Below, one piece after another: positions 34,224 to 45,001 of a stretch of 64,000 nucleotides of DNA. Position numbers and translations under genes: made by a program. The DNA comes from Kalmusia sp. IMI 367209 (taxonomy: Eukaryota; Ascomycota; Dothideomycetes; Pleosporales; Didymosphaeriaceae), in contig JAPEUQ010000007.1 in the NCBI GenBank assembly GCA_027946365.1, positions 1,550,001-1,614,000 on the forward strand. Direction: 5' to 3'. Each line of letters begins with the position of its first letter. Positions within the stretch are counted from its first letter, which is position 1. The notes beneath the pieces were generated by a model. The model made no database searches. It was given only the letters and a program-made list of their open reading frames with translations, and was not told the origin of the DNA.

Positions 34224-35168
34224 GACGGACGAGAAGTTCGCAGTCGGTGCGAAGAGTATGTGTGCTAAAGATCATCGTGAGGCATGCAAGGCTACTTTAT
34301 GTCCTGGTGTACAGAACTCGGGTTCGATAGCTTATGCTGATAGGCAGCTCCGGTTGAGCACAACCAATAAGGCGTGCCAACAAATTTTACGAATCGTCGT
34401 ATGTACCTTCTTTGTGCCTGACTCATGTATGTAAGTGGATCTATCGAATAGCAAGTAGGCGACAATCCTGAATGACGCGCCCTGCGGGTATGGTTGATAG
34501 GCGTTCCTGGAGTTGACATGTTAACCGCGGTCATGGAATCGCCAATCCGCCCGTTGTACGCGAATAGACGCGATGAGCATGGTTGCTAAGCCGCTACGCT
34601 GCCGAATATAGTCATGACTGGGGCGATGACGGTGTAGGCAGCGGCCGAGCAGGTGTGGAGTTGTCTTATCGTGGTGTTGGAGACGTGGGGCGCGATACGA
34701 TAAGGCGTGCGGAGAGGCGCGCAGAGAGGCGCGCAGTAGTATTATAGACTCCGCAAGAAGCCGCATTATCAGTCAGAGCATGAGCGCATATATAGATTGG
34801 CGATTACCGATAGATCTTGTATTGGAGCTCAGACTACAGTCGTCTACAGGATATCTGGTGCCCCACTTTGGGTTGCAAAGTCTTCGGACGATTTTTCGCT
34901 CATTTTGATTGAGAAAAGTGGCAGCGTTGTGGTACTTTGTGAAGTGCCGTGAGGTAACGTCTCGGTCTTTGAATTGTAATGGTATCTGACTTGAAAAGGC
35001 TTCATTGTTTGTTTGGTGTCATCGTGTATTAGATACAAGGACAACATTTGGATAGGTGCCTCCGCGAGCAGTAACAACTGCATACACGACGATAAGACTA
35101 GTTGCACCAAGCATTGACCATATTGAAGCGTGCAATCTCCACATCCCATCTCACCCATCGCCTCCTAC
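34224..35168. other. Intergenic, nothing recognised
   Basis: 945 bp. Several short frames on both strands lack supporting features. Confidence 0.4.
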
Positions 35169-35738
35169 CTACTGCGCCTTCTTCGCCTTGCTACCACTCC
35201 CCCGTCCAACACCCATGCCATACTGATACACCAATTGCGCACCTAGATAGGCAGCGAAGAAGCTCGCCGGCATAGCCACTGCAGCGCTAATAGCTACGTT
35301 CGTGGAATTGGGCACGAAACCTGTTGTTCTCCTCATCCACCAGTTATACGCCGTGCCGAAAACGGCGACATCGTTCACCAGCGCGTGAAGGACGCCTGTC
35401 TGAGCTTTCTTAGACCTGAAGCCGTCGCGCTGTATGACCGGTTGGAGCTCAATGGCGCCAGATAGAACGGCGGGGATAGCGGTGAGGAGGGTCAGGATTG
35501 TGGAGTAGTACGAGAGGGTAGGGAGGAGGGACGTTGGGAGCTGGATGTCGAGGATTTTGACTGTAGGTAGTGAGTAGGGTAACATCAGCGTTCAAATGGT
35601 GTACGCACATGCAGAGGTGACGATACCAGCAGTCGCAGGTGTGACTGATGCTAGATAGAGAGCATCCAGAGCCCCGGTGATGAAGGTGAAGGTCAAAGGG
35701 AAGTGCACCGTGGCGGGGTGTAATGGGTGGCTTTTCAT
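35169..35738 (-). CDS. DUF2231-like small membrane protein
   Basis: Predicted 173-aa protein: exon 1 35738-35609, a 48-bp intron (GTGCGT..CTACAG), exon 2 35560-35169. The N-terminus MKSHPLHPATVHFPLTFTF contains the HPLHPATVHFP motif of DUF2231 membrane proteins. Four hydrophobic segments follow (about residues 13-30, 55-80, 100-120 and 130-150), with a basic C-terminal tail (GSGSKAKKAQ). The function of this family is unknown. It is divergent from the CorA-like gene with a 368-bp spacer. Confidence 0.78.
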
Positions 35739-36106
35739 GTCAGTGATTGCTAATAGGATGCTTACCAGGGGATATGATGCTCACCTTCCACCCATTGTGC
35801 TTTCTAGAATGAATCGAGGTTGCAAAGGCGTCGTTTCAGCTTCGGAGACGATATTGGCGAGTCCTTGTGTCTGCAGGTGCTTCCGCTGCCATCAAATATG
35901 TTTACTGACATGCGGAGAGCCGAGAGCCCCCAGGTACGACATTGCAGCCAATAACCAATCAAATGCCGTCCGATGGTCAGACGATCTTTCTTCCGCATTC
36001 CAGACGTCATCAACCATGGAGAACCCGTAGATGAGGTCGGGTGAGAATGTGGCTTGAGCTGTCCCGAAGGAGTTAGGCTCCCGGCCCCCATTCGTGGCTG
36101 TGGCAT
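35739..36106. other. Divergent intergenic region
   Basis: 368 bp between the DUF2231-like gene (minus) and the CorA-like gene (plus). A GTAAGC..GAAAAG pair just upstream of the DUF2231-like ATG leaves open an extra 5' exon. Confidence 0.35.
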
Positions 36107-38077
36107 ATGGCCCAAGCTGAAGCGCGAACTCTCTTCGTAGTCTCGTCTCTCACCTCAAAGGCGGTCTCTTCTTCGTCATGTATCTCCTTCAGAATGATTA
36201 CGGACTATCTAAAGGGTTCTACGCCGGTACAGGTCGATTGGCAGTCGGACCAGTACTGGCGCAATCGACGGTTGTCCCCAGCTCAGCTGCAGGTGCACGA
36301 CATTCGTCTCGAAGATACGGGATGGAGGACTGATTCTGACGGCATGCTGGAAATGCGGGAGGTCTTGAGTTCGACGTTGTTACCTGCTCTGGAGAATAGG
36401 GATCGCTTGGCCAGCGCTATCCCATACGAGAAAATGACTAAAAACCGAAGCGAACAGATAAACTTACGTAACTTAGCGAACGAATATGGCTGGATGAATT
36501 GTCTACGGAGCAAAGGTGTACAACAGAATGTTTCTGATCCTGGGGAATTGAAGAAGTGCCGTTGGATACACATCTCGAGCAAGTTCTCCGACTATCTATC
36601 TGGATGCCTCCTTGCTCTATCCGATTGGAACGACAAACCCTCGCACATTGTCACTGCCCTTCAACAGCTTGAGCACTGCGTCTATCAGCAAGAACGATTC
36701 TCGAAGCATGGTCGATACTTTGCGCCTTTCTTCCAGTACCTTCTCGATGGCTCTGTAGATCCCAAAGAGAATCCGGACGGACCCATGCTGCTCAGTGTGC
36801 CGTTCCTTGACTGGTCTGTTGAAGGTGAGCCACCGCCGCTCAGGTTTCAAGTCGATCCCAGAGAAGGTTATCAGTCTTCTAGGAGCTCGTCACACTTGCT
36901 GAGGTCTATTCTACAACACTTTTATCGTCTAGAGGACACAGCAGATCGCGAGTCGCAACAAGTCTTTACGAAGCACAAACCATGGTTAACGGACCGCGGT
37001 CTCGATTTGAAAGTACGCCGTTGGTATGGCCACTACCCGAGAAGCTTGAACGTGGATGAACTCTGGATTCTGGTCATTGATGCCCGCCATGTGGTTACCT
37101 TTTCCAGCAACCAGTCATGGAAGTCGAGATGGCCACCGCTTCAGCTCTCTGCGCGTATAATGGAGGTATCGTTCCGCGGCATACGTAACGCATCCATCAA
37201 CACCGCCACCGAGCAAGACTACACTTCCACTACTCATATCATAACAGCCTTGAGTGGTGCGCTTGGTATGTTGCACCGAAGCTTCTGGTCTGATATCCCT
37301 TTGTGTCTGTCCGACCGATATGCAAGCTATCTTGGCCATCTGCAATATCGCCTACACCGAAGTCCTTCGACATCTCTTGTTATGCATCTTCTTCAAGTCC
37401 AAGAAGAGCTCAACATTATCATTCAGATTATGGATCAGCAGATGGAGTTGATCAAGAAACTGCAGGCCGCACTCAAATCTGGTAGGAACAGGGGCTATTC
37501 GCATAATTCAACGAGGGAGTACCATCATCAGAATGCTGGAACTATTCCCCCTTCTGATGTCGCAACCTACCGACAGATGTCATTCAGCCATTTATCAGAC
37601 CCAAGCGCACAGCTTTTAGAAAACTTGCAACGCGAATACGTTGACCTATGCGACCTGCGCGAGAACAGCAATGCACTCATCAACCGCACCATTCAGCTCG
37701 TCAATATCCGTCTCGAAGATCATGGCAAGGCGATTCTCGTGTTCACAATCATCACCATCATCTTCCTCCCTCTCAGCTTCATTTCGTCCTTTTTCGGCAT
37801 GAATTTTTCTGACATTCGGGATATGGAAAGCACACAAAGACTTTTCTGGATCATCGCAGGTAGCTTAACGATAGGCACGGTAGCCTTTGCAATTTTCTTG
37901 GCGTTCTATGGGAGCGCTATTGTAGACTGGCTAGTTGCATGGAAAGAGAATAGGAAGAGAAGACGCAAAACCAAACCACCCGCACTGAAAGAGACGGCAA
38001 GAGGCATTAGAGCGACTGGGTTCAGGAACTTTGAGGTTCTGGATGCCATGAGGCCGAGGCAACCGAGCGTGTTCTGA
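36107..38077 (+). CDS. CorA-like Mg2+ transporter-type membrane protein
   Basis: Intronless 656-aa protein. A long cytosolic N-terminal region (about 540 residues) ends in a helical stretch (LENLQREYVDLCDLRENSNALINRTIQLVNIRLEDHGKAI), then two helices. The first ends in the signature FFGMNF at about residues 562-567; the second is IAGSLTIGTVAFAIFLAFYGSAIV. The GMN motif and two C-terminal helices define CorA-type pentameric channels. A basic tail (RKRRRKTKPP) follows. Fungal relatives with large N-terminal domains are common and mostly uncharacterised, so transport of Mg2+ is inferred from the GMN motif only. Confidence 0.85.
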   Translation: MAQAEARTLFVVSSLTSKAVSSSSCISFRMITDYLKGSTPVQVDWQSDQYWRNRRLSPAQLQVHDIRLEDTGWRTDSDGMLEMREVLSSTLLPALENRDRLASAIPYEKMTKNRSEQINLRNLANEYGWMNCLRSKGVQQNVSDPGELKKCRWIHISSKFSDYLSGCLLALSDWNDKPSHIVTALQQLEHCVYQQERFSKHGRYFAPFFQYLLDGSVDPKENPDGPMLLSVPFLDWSVEGEPPPLRFQVDPREGYQSSRSSSHLLRSILQHFYRLEDTADRESQQVFTKHKPWLTDRGLDLKVRRWYGHYPRSLNVDELWILVIDARHVVTFSSNQSWKSRWPPLQLSARIMEVSFRGIRNASINTATEQDYTSTTHIITALSGALGMLHRSFWSDIPLCLSDRYASYLGHLQYRLHRSPSTSLVMHLLQVQEELNIIIQIMDQQMELIKKLQAALKSGRNRGYSHNSTREYHHQNAGTIPPSDVATYRQMSFSHLSDPSAQLLENLQREYVDLCDLRENSNALINRTIQLVNIRLEDHGKAILVFTIITIIFLPLSFISSFFGMNFSDIRDMESTQRLFWIIAGSLTIGTVAFAIFLAFYGSAIVDWLVAWKENRKRRRKTKPPALKETARGIRATGFRNFEVLDAMRPRQPSVF

Positions 38078-38889
38078 AAGTCAGACCGTGTTATTCTGTC
38101 ACAGATACTAATAAGCGCAAAGACTTGCGGCGGAGCTTCAGGTACGCATATGACTGATGCAGGTACTGCATTTCATCAGCAGAGTTGCTATTGGCAGCTT
38201 ATTCCACCAAGTCAATCTGCGGCTAAATCACTCATCAAACCAAGGCCCCAAACACAAGCGAGGGAGCTACGACAGCACCATGCCCCGGTAGCAACAGTCC
38301 GAAGACTAATCCAACAGTCGGCAACAAACCACCATCTACCAAGAAAATCTGTGGCGGTATCTTTGACGAGAATCACGACTGCCGATCTTTATATACCTCG
38401 TTCTGCTCATTGCAGACAGTCTCGCCAATCTACGACCCGTCTTCATTTGCCTCATCAGAATCTACCAAACAATGCCCCCCAGAACTCATCTAATCGCCAC
38501 GAGCCCCTGGAGATTGACTAGCTCGTTGATATCTGAGTCTTGCGTGCGAACGGCATCCACCAATCCGAAGTCGTGCATTCTGGATGACCTATCTATGTTC
38601 ATTATCACCCTCACACAAGAGCATCATTGCAGATGGACGGGCGATCCCCAAGGCGCAATATCGTCACGTCTAATTTGGAATGGAAATCTTTGGTGCACCC
38701 GAGACGATTTGGATGAAGAGATAGACGAGATTCGCCGCAAGCTTTACAAACGGGGATGCTGAACCAGCTGTGTATGTGTGTATATATAGGTTTGAGGAAC
38801 GATGGCCGAAGCAAAATTTTCAGACCCGATCACGGAATTTATCAATCGCCAATTCCTTCTCTCATATTTCCAGCGTCTATCCTACTACC
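38078..38889. other. Intergenic; possible small frame
   Basis: An ATG frame at 38472-38762 (96 codons) ends in a charged stretch (DDLDEEIDEIRRKLYKRGC), but there is no other support, so it is not called. Confidence 0.35.
38781..38788 (+). promoter_or_regulatory. TATA box of the AA8-like cytochrome gene
   Basis: TATATATA about 100 bp upstream of the ATG at 38890. Confidence 0.55.
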
Positions 38890-39616
38890 ATGAAGCTCTC
38901 CGCGCTCTTTGCTGGCTGTATCGCCACCCTCGCAGCCGCACAGACAGCCACACCGTACACTGACGCCAAGTCTGGCATCACATTCAACACCTTTCAACAC
39001 ACCTCTGGCTATTTCTTCGGCATCGCACTGCCCGATGACCCTACAGGCAACACCGACTTCATTGCTACGCTAGGTGGTAAGGGCACGGGTTGGAGCGGCG
39101 CCAGTCTACTTGGTCCTATGAAAAATGCATTGTTAGTTCTCGCATGGCCTAACAACCAGGCCGTTGTGAGCTCTTTCAGGAAAACAGCGTGGGTATTTTT
39201 CCTAGTATTCGTTGCAATACTATAAGCACCGATTGATGGCCACAACCCTCTGATCGTATCACTGATGACTTTGAAGTCAATACGGCTCCCCTGCAGTCGC
39301 GACCGGCACCTTCACGCAGTCGCCCATCGCCAACGGCACCTACGTCAACAGCACTCATTGGACATATACCTTCCTCTGCTCCAAATGTATTCAAACCGAT
39401 GGGACCACCTTCGCCGCTACCGCCAATTCTACCAGCTTTGGCTATGCGCTCAACGCTGCTGCACCATCCCAAAAAGCAAATGCCGCAAGTGCAGTTTCAA
39501 AACATACTGCACAAGGCCAAGTTACCTTCGATTTGGTCAAGGCACGTAGCAAGGACTTTGCGACGTGGAAGACTTGGGCTGTAGCGCCGAAGATCGCGCA
39601 GGACTTCCAGGGCTGA
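38890..39616 (+). CDS. Secreted stand-alone AA8 (cellobiose dehydrogenase cytochrome-type) haem protein
   Basis: Predicted 212-aa protein: exon 1 38890-39188, an 88-bp intron (GTGGGT..TTGAAG), exon 2 39277-39616. The signal peptide is MKLSALFAGCIATLAAA. The domain matches the CDH cytochrome (DOMON-like beta sandwich): TPYTDAKSGITFNTF, NALLVLAWPNNQAVVSSFRKTA, then NGTYVNSTHWTYTFLCSKCI. Met77 (GPMKN) and His176 (SKHTAQG) are candidate haem ligands by position, and C134/C137 a likely disulfide. No dehydrogenase domain, CBM1 or GPI signal follows, so this is a free electron-transfer cytochrome or iron reductase, possibly a partner of oxidative polysaccharide-cleaving enzymes. The splice is supported by family continuity. 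Confidence 0.85.
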
Positions 39617-40427
39617 ATCATCAACACCAGACTTAAGACGTCCGGACGCAAGAGGATATGATTTGAAGCGGAGCGGATTCATAAATCTATATACTACGGA
39701 GTCGAATTGTCGAGGGCGCCTCCAGAACCTTTGTCTTTCTCATTTGTCCAAAATAAGACCCTCACGATAATTTTTACATCGTCTCCAAAAGTGCGACACC
39801 AATGTTCCAGACCCTTTTTTTCTTTACTCTGTTCCGTGCAACATCGTATTGGCTGGGTGACGCTCTCGGCATACAGTGAATTTCAGCCTGAAGCCAATAT
39901 AGCGCGCTCCGGATCATGGCAATGCAAATCGCTTCCAAAAGCGGACTGATTATCGTATAATATATTCGATTTGTATAAGGTAGAGCCTATGATTGGTCAC
40001 TTATGCATCGTGACAATGTTTGGTGCGGATGCATTACCACATCTAATGCCGTGGTCAGGGCAACATCTGCCTTCAACAGATTTCCAGAACAAGAGACCCA
40101 GAAGAACAAGCTCTAGGCTCTTCGGTATGGACCTTCCAGCCATTGAATACGCAATCGCGCGCGTCAGCGATCTTTCAGACACATATATCCATCAGCCTCA
40201 CATCTCCAGTAGGCGTTTTCCGGGCTTTATATAATTGCGCATCCAGCTTCCATCAACCCGACGATCTCCCTCCTTACCCCGGAATCTCGCACTCAGCCGC
40301 TTGATTGTGGGGCCCAGATCTCTTGTCACTGCACCTCCATTTTGTACATCCTCATCGCCCAGCTCCTCGCTTCCTCCATCGCTAATCACTCACCTTTCCC
40401 AGTCCCTACCTCGGAGACTCTCCAACT
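39617..40427. other. Intergenic
   Basis: 811 bp. No gene recognised apart from the promoter element listed separately. Confidence 0.4.
40228..40234 (+). promoter_or_regulatory. TATA box of the Cys-repeat protein gene
   Basis: TATATAA about 194 bp upstream of the ATG at 40428. Confidence 0.45.
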
Positions 40428-41479
40428 ATGGGACCCTGGCTCCTGCTGCGGCTCCTGCCGCTCGGTTTTCTCCTACGGCCCGTTGTATGCGAGAATAGCA
40501 CGACTGCCGCCTACATCGAAACCAGCGCGGAATACAATACTGAATGCAAAACCTGCCCGCACTCCCTGTGCCCCAATACTCTATACTATTCGACTAGCGA
40601 TCCCCTCAACGCAACCTGCTGGACCCGCGGGACTCGCATAGTAGACACTTCCCTCTGGCTACGCACCTCATCCTCCTGCTACGTCACCGAATACGACGTC
40701 GTCGACGCCGGCGACTACACCTCGCTGCTGCCCTACTGCGGCCCCGGGTCTTCAGACGAAGACCTGACCCTCGAAGACGCGACGCTGCAGTACAAGACCG
40801 AGTGCAGGATATGTCCACAGATAAGCTGCGACACGGTGGCGTACCTGATGGAGGAGACGGATGTAGAACTCACGTGCTGGACGCCAGACGGCCAGGTCAT
40901 CATCGATGATCCAGTGTGGCACAAGACGACAAACAATTGCTATGTTGCGCAGAAGAATTTGTATTCGAAGCCGGACATTACCTATCTAGATAACTGCGGG
41001 CCTATTCCGCTGCTGGAGATCGAGAAGCATTCCAACGAGAATGGAACGAGTGAGGTGGATAAGCGGGCGCCGCCGACATCTTCTGAGGCTGAGACTTGGA
41101 CTGGGCCGGAGGTGCAAGAGGAGGTCATGGCGCCGCAGTACCTCATCAATGTGACTGTGGGCGAAGACTACGCGCCGTGTCGGACGTGCCCCCAGGATGC
41201 CTGCCATGTGGAGAAACGGTACGTTTTTAATCAGGAGGTTTGGTTGCAGTGTTTGGTCAATACGAATGGGACATGGTGGAGTGAGACAACGGATTTTTGC
41301 TATGTGAAGAATTCGGATTTTTGGCAGAGTCCAGAGGGTGACTGTGAGTCTTCTTTCTCATTGTATAAAAAGGGGAAAAAAGGGGGGTAAAACACTAATG
41401 TACGTTTGTGCTAGATTACCGGAATCCACTGTGTGAGTACTTTGAGAATCCAGGAAGTGGACCAGGGGATGAAGATTAG
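40428..41479 (+). CDS. Secreted protein with three Cys-rich repeats, unknown
   Basis: Predicted 326-aa protein: exon 1 40428-41343, a 71-bp intron (GTGAGT..GTGCTAG), exon 2 41415-41479. The signal peptide is MGPWLLLRLLPLGFLLRPVVC. Three similar units follow, each opening with a C-x2-C-P-x3-C motif (CKTCPHSLC near residue 41, CRICPQISC near 127, CRTCPQDAC near 253), then a CW or QC, and a CYV element (SCYVTEYDV, NCYVAQKNL, FCYVKNSDF). The spacing suggests three SH3-like or knottin-like modules. A dibasic KR (EVDKRAPP) lies between units two and three, a possible Kex2 cleavage site. No catalytic motif is seen. The family was not recognised. Confidence 0.75.
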
Positions 41480-42229
41480 GGTTGTAGATCGGTTGAACTA
41501 GGGAAGTGATAAAGGAGAGGCGCGAGGCGTAAGTGGTGTCGCGCTCACCTGTAGCTAGCGCGCCCGGGTGGAGTAGACGGACGTGCCACGGTATGCTAGG
41601 CGCGAAATCGTTAGGCGTTTGCATTGCAGGCGGCAGTCGAACAAGCAGAAAACTAATGGAAATCGGTGTGTTAACAGGTGCTCCTAAAACTCAATGAAAA
41701 ATACACGAATGAAGAAGCGATGGATCAGTCGTTGTACGTGGCGCTGGGTACGTAGAGTCTAGTTAGTACCACGCATGCATTGCGTCTTGATACATATCTA
41801 TTGATGAAAACGACAAGTCATAGCATATTATATAATGCGGGAACGTAAACTTGAAAGAAGTGTATCACATAATGTCGATGTATTGAACTATATTTAAGAG
41901 TGATTGCCAACGATTCGGTGTGAACGAAGGGTGGCATTTGCTCGCCAAGGTGAATCATGCCAAACGCAATGCAGAGCTATGCTACTGGACCGGATACCTG
42001 TTAAAGCAAATGCAAAGAAGCAACAGAAGAAGCCAAAGTCCATAGTAAAGGAAGGGATAGAAAAGAAAAACGCCACGAGAATGCGATTGCCGATGTAAAC
42101 TACAGTCCTAAAGTCGATGCCAAGTTGTCTGTACCGTGATATATACTGATAAAGTTGTCCCTTCGCCACGGGAATGGGAGTCCCGACCTCAGCGTACCCC
42201 TAGGTTATTTGTTCTTTGGCACATCATAC
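41480..42229. other. Intergenic between convergent genes, nothing recognised
   Basis: 750 bp; only short frames. Confidence 0.4.
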
Positions 42230-43960
42230 TCAAATTAAGCTGACCAGAGTCGTAGAACCTTGACCTCTGACTTCCACCATAGTATCGTCCTCCCGGCGGG
42301 TAAGTCTTGTCGGAATCTCGCACCTAGTGGGCGGACGATCGATTATGCACATCTCATCATTGGTGGGGGACCATTTGGAAGCTGACAAGCCAGTCTTCTT
42401 TGACTGCTGAAGTGTAATCTGCTTGTAGTTCTTGCCCTTTTTCTTGGGCTTCCATAGTGACTTGGCTGTCTTGGTGGAGCTGCTAGTGTCGGGTGGTGAG
42501 GAAGTTTGAGAGTGGTGACGAGTCAGGGAAGCCTTCCTCTCCACAGCGGGAACGCTGCTTGGCACAGGTTCATTTTCCAGGTGCTCTTGATCTGACACGG
42601 TTGTTGATGCAGGTGGAGAGCTCAGGGTAGCCGAAGTAGGTGGGTTGAGATCGATTAGAGGGCCTAGCAGCAAGGCAGGGTTCTGCTCCTTGGTGTCCTT
42701 CGGCGCAGGCACATTCTGCTTGATGGCACCACCGCTCTTTTGGCGCAAACCTCTCAGTGTCGAAGGGTCCGGGAACTCTCGGATAGCTGGCATCTTCGAT
42801 CCTTCCCTCTGGTCATCACTATCTTTCTTGTCTTGCTGCTGCAGACGACGCTCCATCCATGTTGGAGCCATGCTCTGTATTGCCATCTTGTCCTTCCACC
42901 ATTGTGGCACCTTCTTGAATCCGGTGACTTGGCGAAGTACCTCGATCGTGGGCATCTCATGTTTGTATAGGCATCGGTGGTCGCCCCAGCTACACTCGCC
43001 GAATTGGATCCAATGGTTGCAGTACTCCTTCTTCATCAATACTCTCTGTTTTTCTTCATGAGAGCTTGAGCGGATGTGGGTAGGGCGTGATCTAGAGTCA
43101 ATGCCGCTGTCAGTGCTACTGTCGGTGCCCGCCGTGATGTGGTCTTTCTCGAGGTGATGAGATATGGGGCTACGAGAGCTTGCACTCGGTTCAGGCTTAG
43201 TGTTATGCTTCGCGTTGTTCATGGCGGGGTCATTTTGTGGCGGCACACTAGAATCATGCGTGTAGCTAGTACCCTGGCCCGATATGGGACTATGGTTCGT
43301 ACTGATCCGGGAGGAGGATTTCTGTTCGATACTGGAAGAGTTCTGATTGTATACAGGGAGCGAGCTGTATATGCCCTGATAATCGGCTGTAGCAGAAGGT
43401 TTCTGCTCGGTGCTGGAGGGAACTCGGGTGCTTCTAGTAAGCTGTGCGATTTTGCTGCGAAGGTTCGTATCCATCATGACATGGTTGCGCTGAAAGCTAG
43501 GAGTAGGCTCCACGTAGCGAGTAATCGGTTCCATGCTATCTCGGGCATTAGTCTCCGCCTTGGTCTCATGACGCTCGACGCTTGTGGGAGGGCATGAAAG
43601 GGGAGTACGCGAATGAACCCTGCTATCATTGCCTGTATTGCTCATAACATTATGATCAGGCGCCAGGTAACGCGGAGGCGTAGGGTGCACGGATGAAGGG
43701 GACAGTGCGTGAACAGCCGGTCGCATGGATATATTAGCTGGAAGGATTGCTCTGGTCTCTGATGTCTCGTTAAGGAACGTCCACTTCTCCTCGGACACCT
43801 GCCGATGGCTAAGTTGGGAAGGAATGCCTTGGATCTGATACGGGAGTTGATCGACGGGCACGACGGGTATCATTTTGTTTTCCGGCTCTTGTACGATATA
43901 GAAGCGAAGGGACTCTGCCAACGCCGGGGGCTGGACCTGATGGCGAAGAAACATTGCCAT
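42230..43960 (-). CDS. CCCH zinc-finger protein, otherwise disordered
   Basis: Intronless 576-aa frame from the ATG at 43960 (MAMFLRHQVQPPALAESLRFYIVQEPENKMIPVVPV). The first 50 residues look folded and conserved. A long Ser/Thr/Pro/Gln-rich region follows. One CCCH finger is at about residues 310-335: YCNHWIQFGECSWGDHRCLY with spacing C-x8-C-x6-C-x3-H, followed by MPTIEVLRQVTGFKKVPQWWKDK. The C-terminus is rich in Ser, Lys and Pro (KSLWKPKKKGKNYKQIT). CCCH fingers of this spacing usually bind single-stranded RNA, so a role in mRNA metabolism is possible. The frame extends further 5' without an obvious better ATG. Confidence 0.75.
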   Translation of the reverse strand: MAMFLRHQVQPPALAESLRFYIVQEPENKMIPVVPVDQLPYQIQGIPSQLSHRQVSEEKWTFLNETSETRAILPANISMRPAVHALSPSSVHPTPPRYLAPDHNVMSNTGNDSRVHSRTPLSCPPTSVERHETKAETNARDSMEPITRYVEPTPSFQRNHVMMDTNLRSKIAQLTRSTRVPSSTEQKPSATADYQGIYSSLPVYNQNSSSIEQKSSSRISTNHSPISGQGTSYTHDSSVPPQNDPAMNNAKHNTKPEPSASSRSPISHHLEKDHITAGTDSSTDSGIDSRSRPTHIRSSSHEEKQRVLMKKEYCNHWIQFGECSWGDHRCLYKHEMPTIEVLRQVTGFKKVPQWWKDKMAIQSMAPTWMERRLQQQDKKDSDDQREGSKMPAIREFPDPSTLRGLRQKSGGAIKQNVPAPKDTKEQNPALLLGPLIDLNPPTSATLSSPPASTTVSDQEHLENEPVPSSVPAVERKASLTRHHSQTSSPPDTSSSTKTAKSLWKPKKKGKNYKQITLQQSKKTGLSASKWSPTNDEMCIIDRPPTRCEIPTRLTRREDDTMVEVRGQGSTTLVSLI

Positions 43961-45001
43961 TGCAGCTATAGAACGAGGAGTTATGATATGGTTGTGACAG
44001 AATGTATCAGTGACGCTGTGTTCTCGAATGAAAAGGAGTGCAACGTGTTTAGAAGTATTAGCCTGCACCGGAGGATAGAGGGGGCGAACTATAGTTATTA
44101 TACTCTCGTTCTCGCGCGACCCAACACACCGTGTTAGTATCACTTAGACAAACAGCAATGTAGTGCACGTTGTGGAGCAGCACCGGAGACATCATTTGTC
44201 TTACCGAGTTTGACAGCCAATAGAAGGTGTCAAACAGTATGCTATCTCCGAGGACCCAATTTAACGGGTCGTACCAATTTGAGTTCCAACTGAGACATGC
44301 TCAGACTAGGATAATTCAGAGCTCACCCGTCAGTAGGTGGGGGTTCGGAGACAGATTGACGGTTCCGAATTCCCAGTGAAACATCTAGCATGTATTTGAA
44401 TGACAGCGGTCTCAGTCCGGCTTGCGTCATATTTCTTCACGAGTTGTTTGCTAGATAATAAACAGCTTTATATCGTGTTACATAGCACGAGACGCTCTAC
44501 TTTTGTCGGAAGCACACGCTAGTCTGGGTGGATGCATATGTGGAAGTCACCTGAAAATCGCTAAAGAGTTGGTATTTGTCTGGGTTTAGCAGACGAAAAA
44601 TGCATACGACGATGAGACTACCTTTGTAGATGCGACTCAGCGCATTGTAAGAGACGGCAGAGTACACGGGATAATACGTACTCCCTGTGCGGAATATGGT
44701 TACTGCCTATGGTGCGATGACAGATCAAATGCTGCTTCCAAAAGTACGTTCATGTGGTCTATTAAAGCATATGTGAATATGGAATAAGAAAAGAACACCT
44801 CACAGCGTTATGATAGCTCTGACACACGCTTCCAGTACACGCAAAGACAAGAGATGCGTTATCCAATCATTGCAAATTCAAATTCCATCCAACATGAGTC
44901 ATCATTTCCGCCACCCCAGCGCCACCCGACTCGCCGGCATCCTCCAAAATTTCCCCACCACGCATGTCCGACCCCTCCAACATGCTCCCGCTCTACCAAA
45001 A
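43961..45001. other. Long intergenic region, divergent
   Basis: About 1 kb upstream of both the CCCH gene (minus) and CTU1 (plus). In-frame ATGs at 44810 and 44894 would extend CTU1 into this region; no other gene recognised. Confidence 0.4.

Noticed and set aside
38472..38762. 96-codon plus-strand frame before the AA8 gene
   Set aside because: Charged C-terminus looks protein-like, but there is no other evidence.
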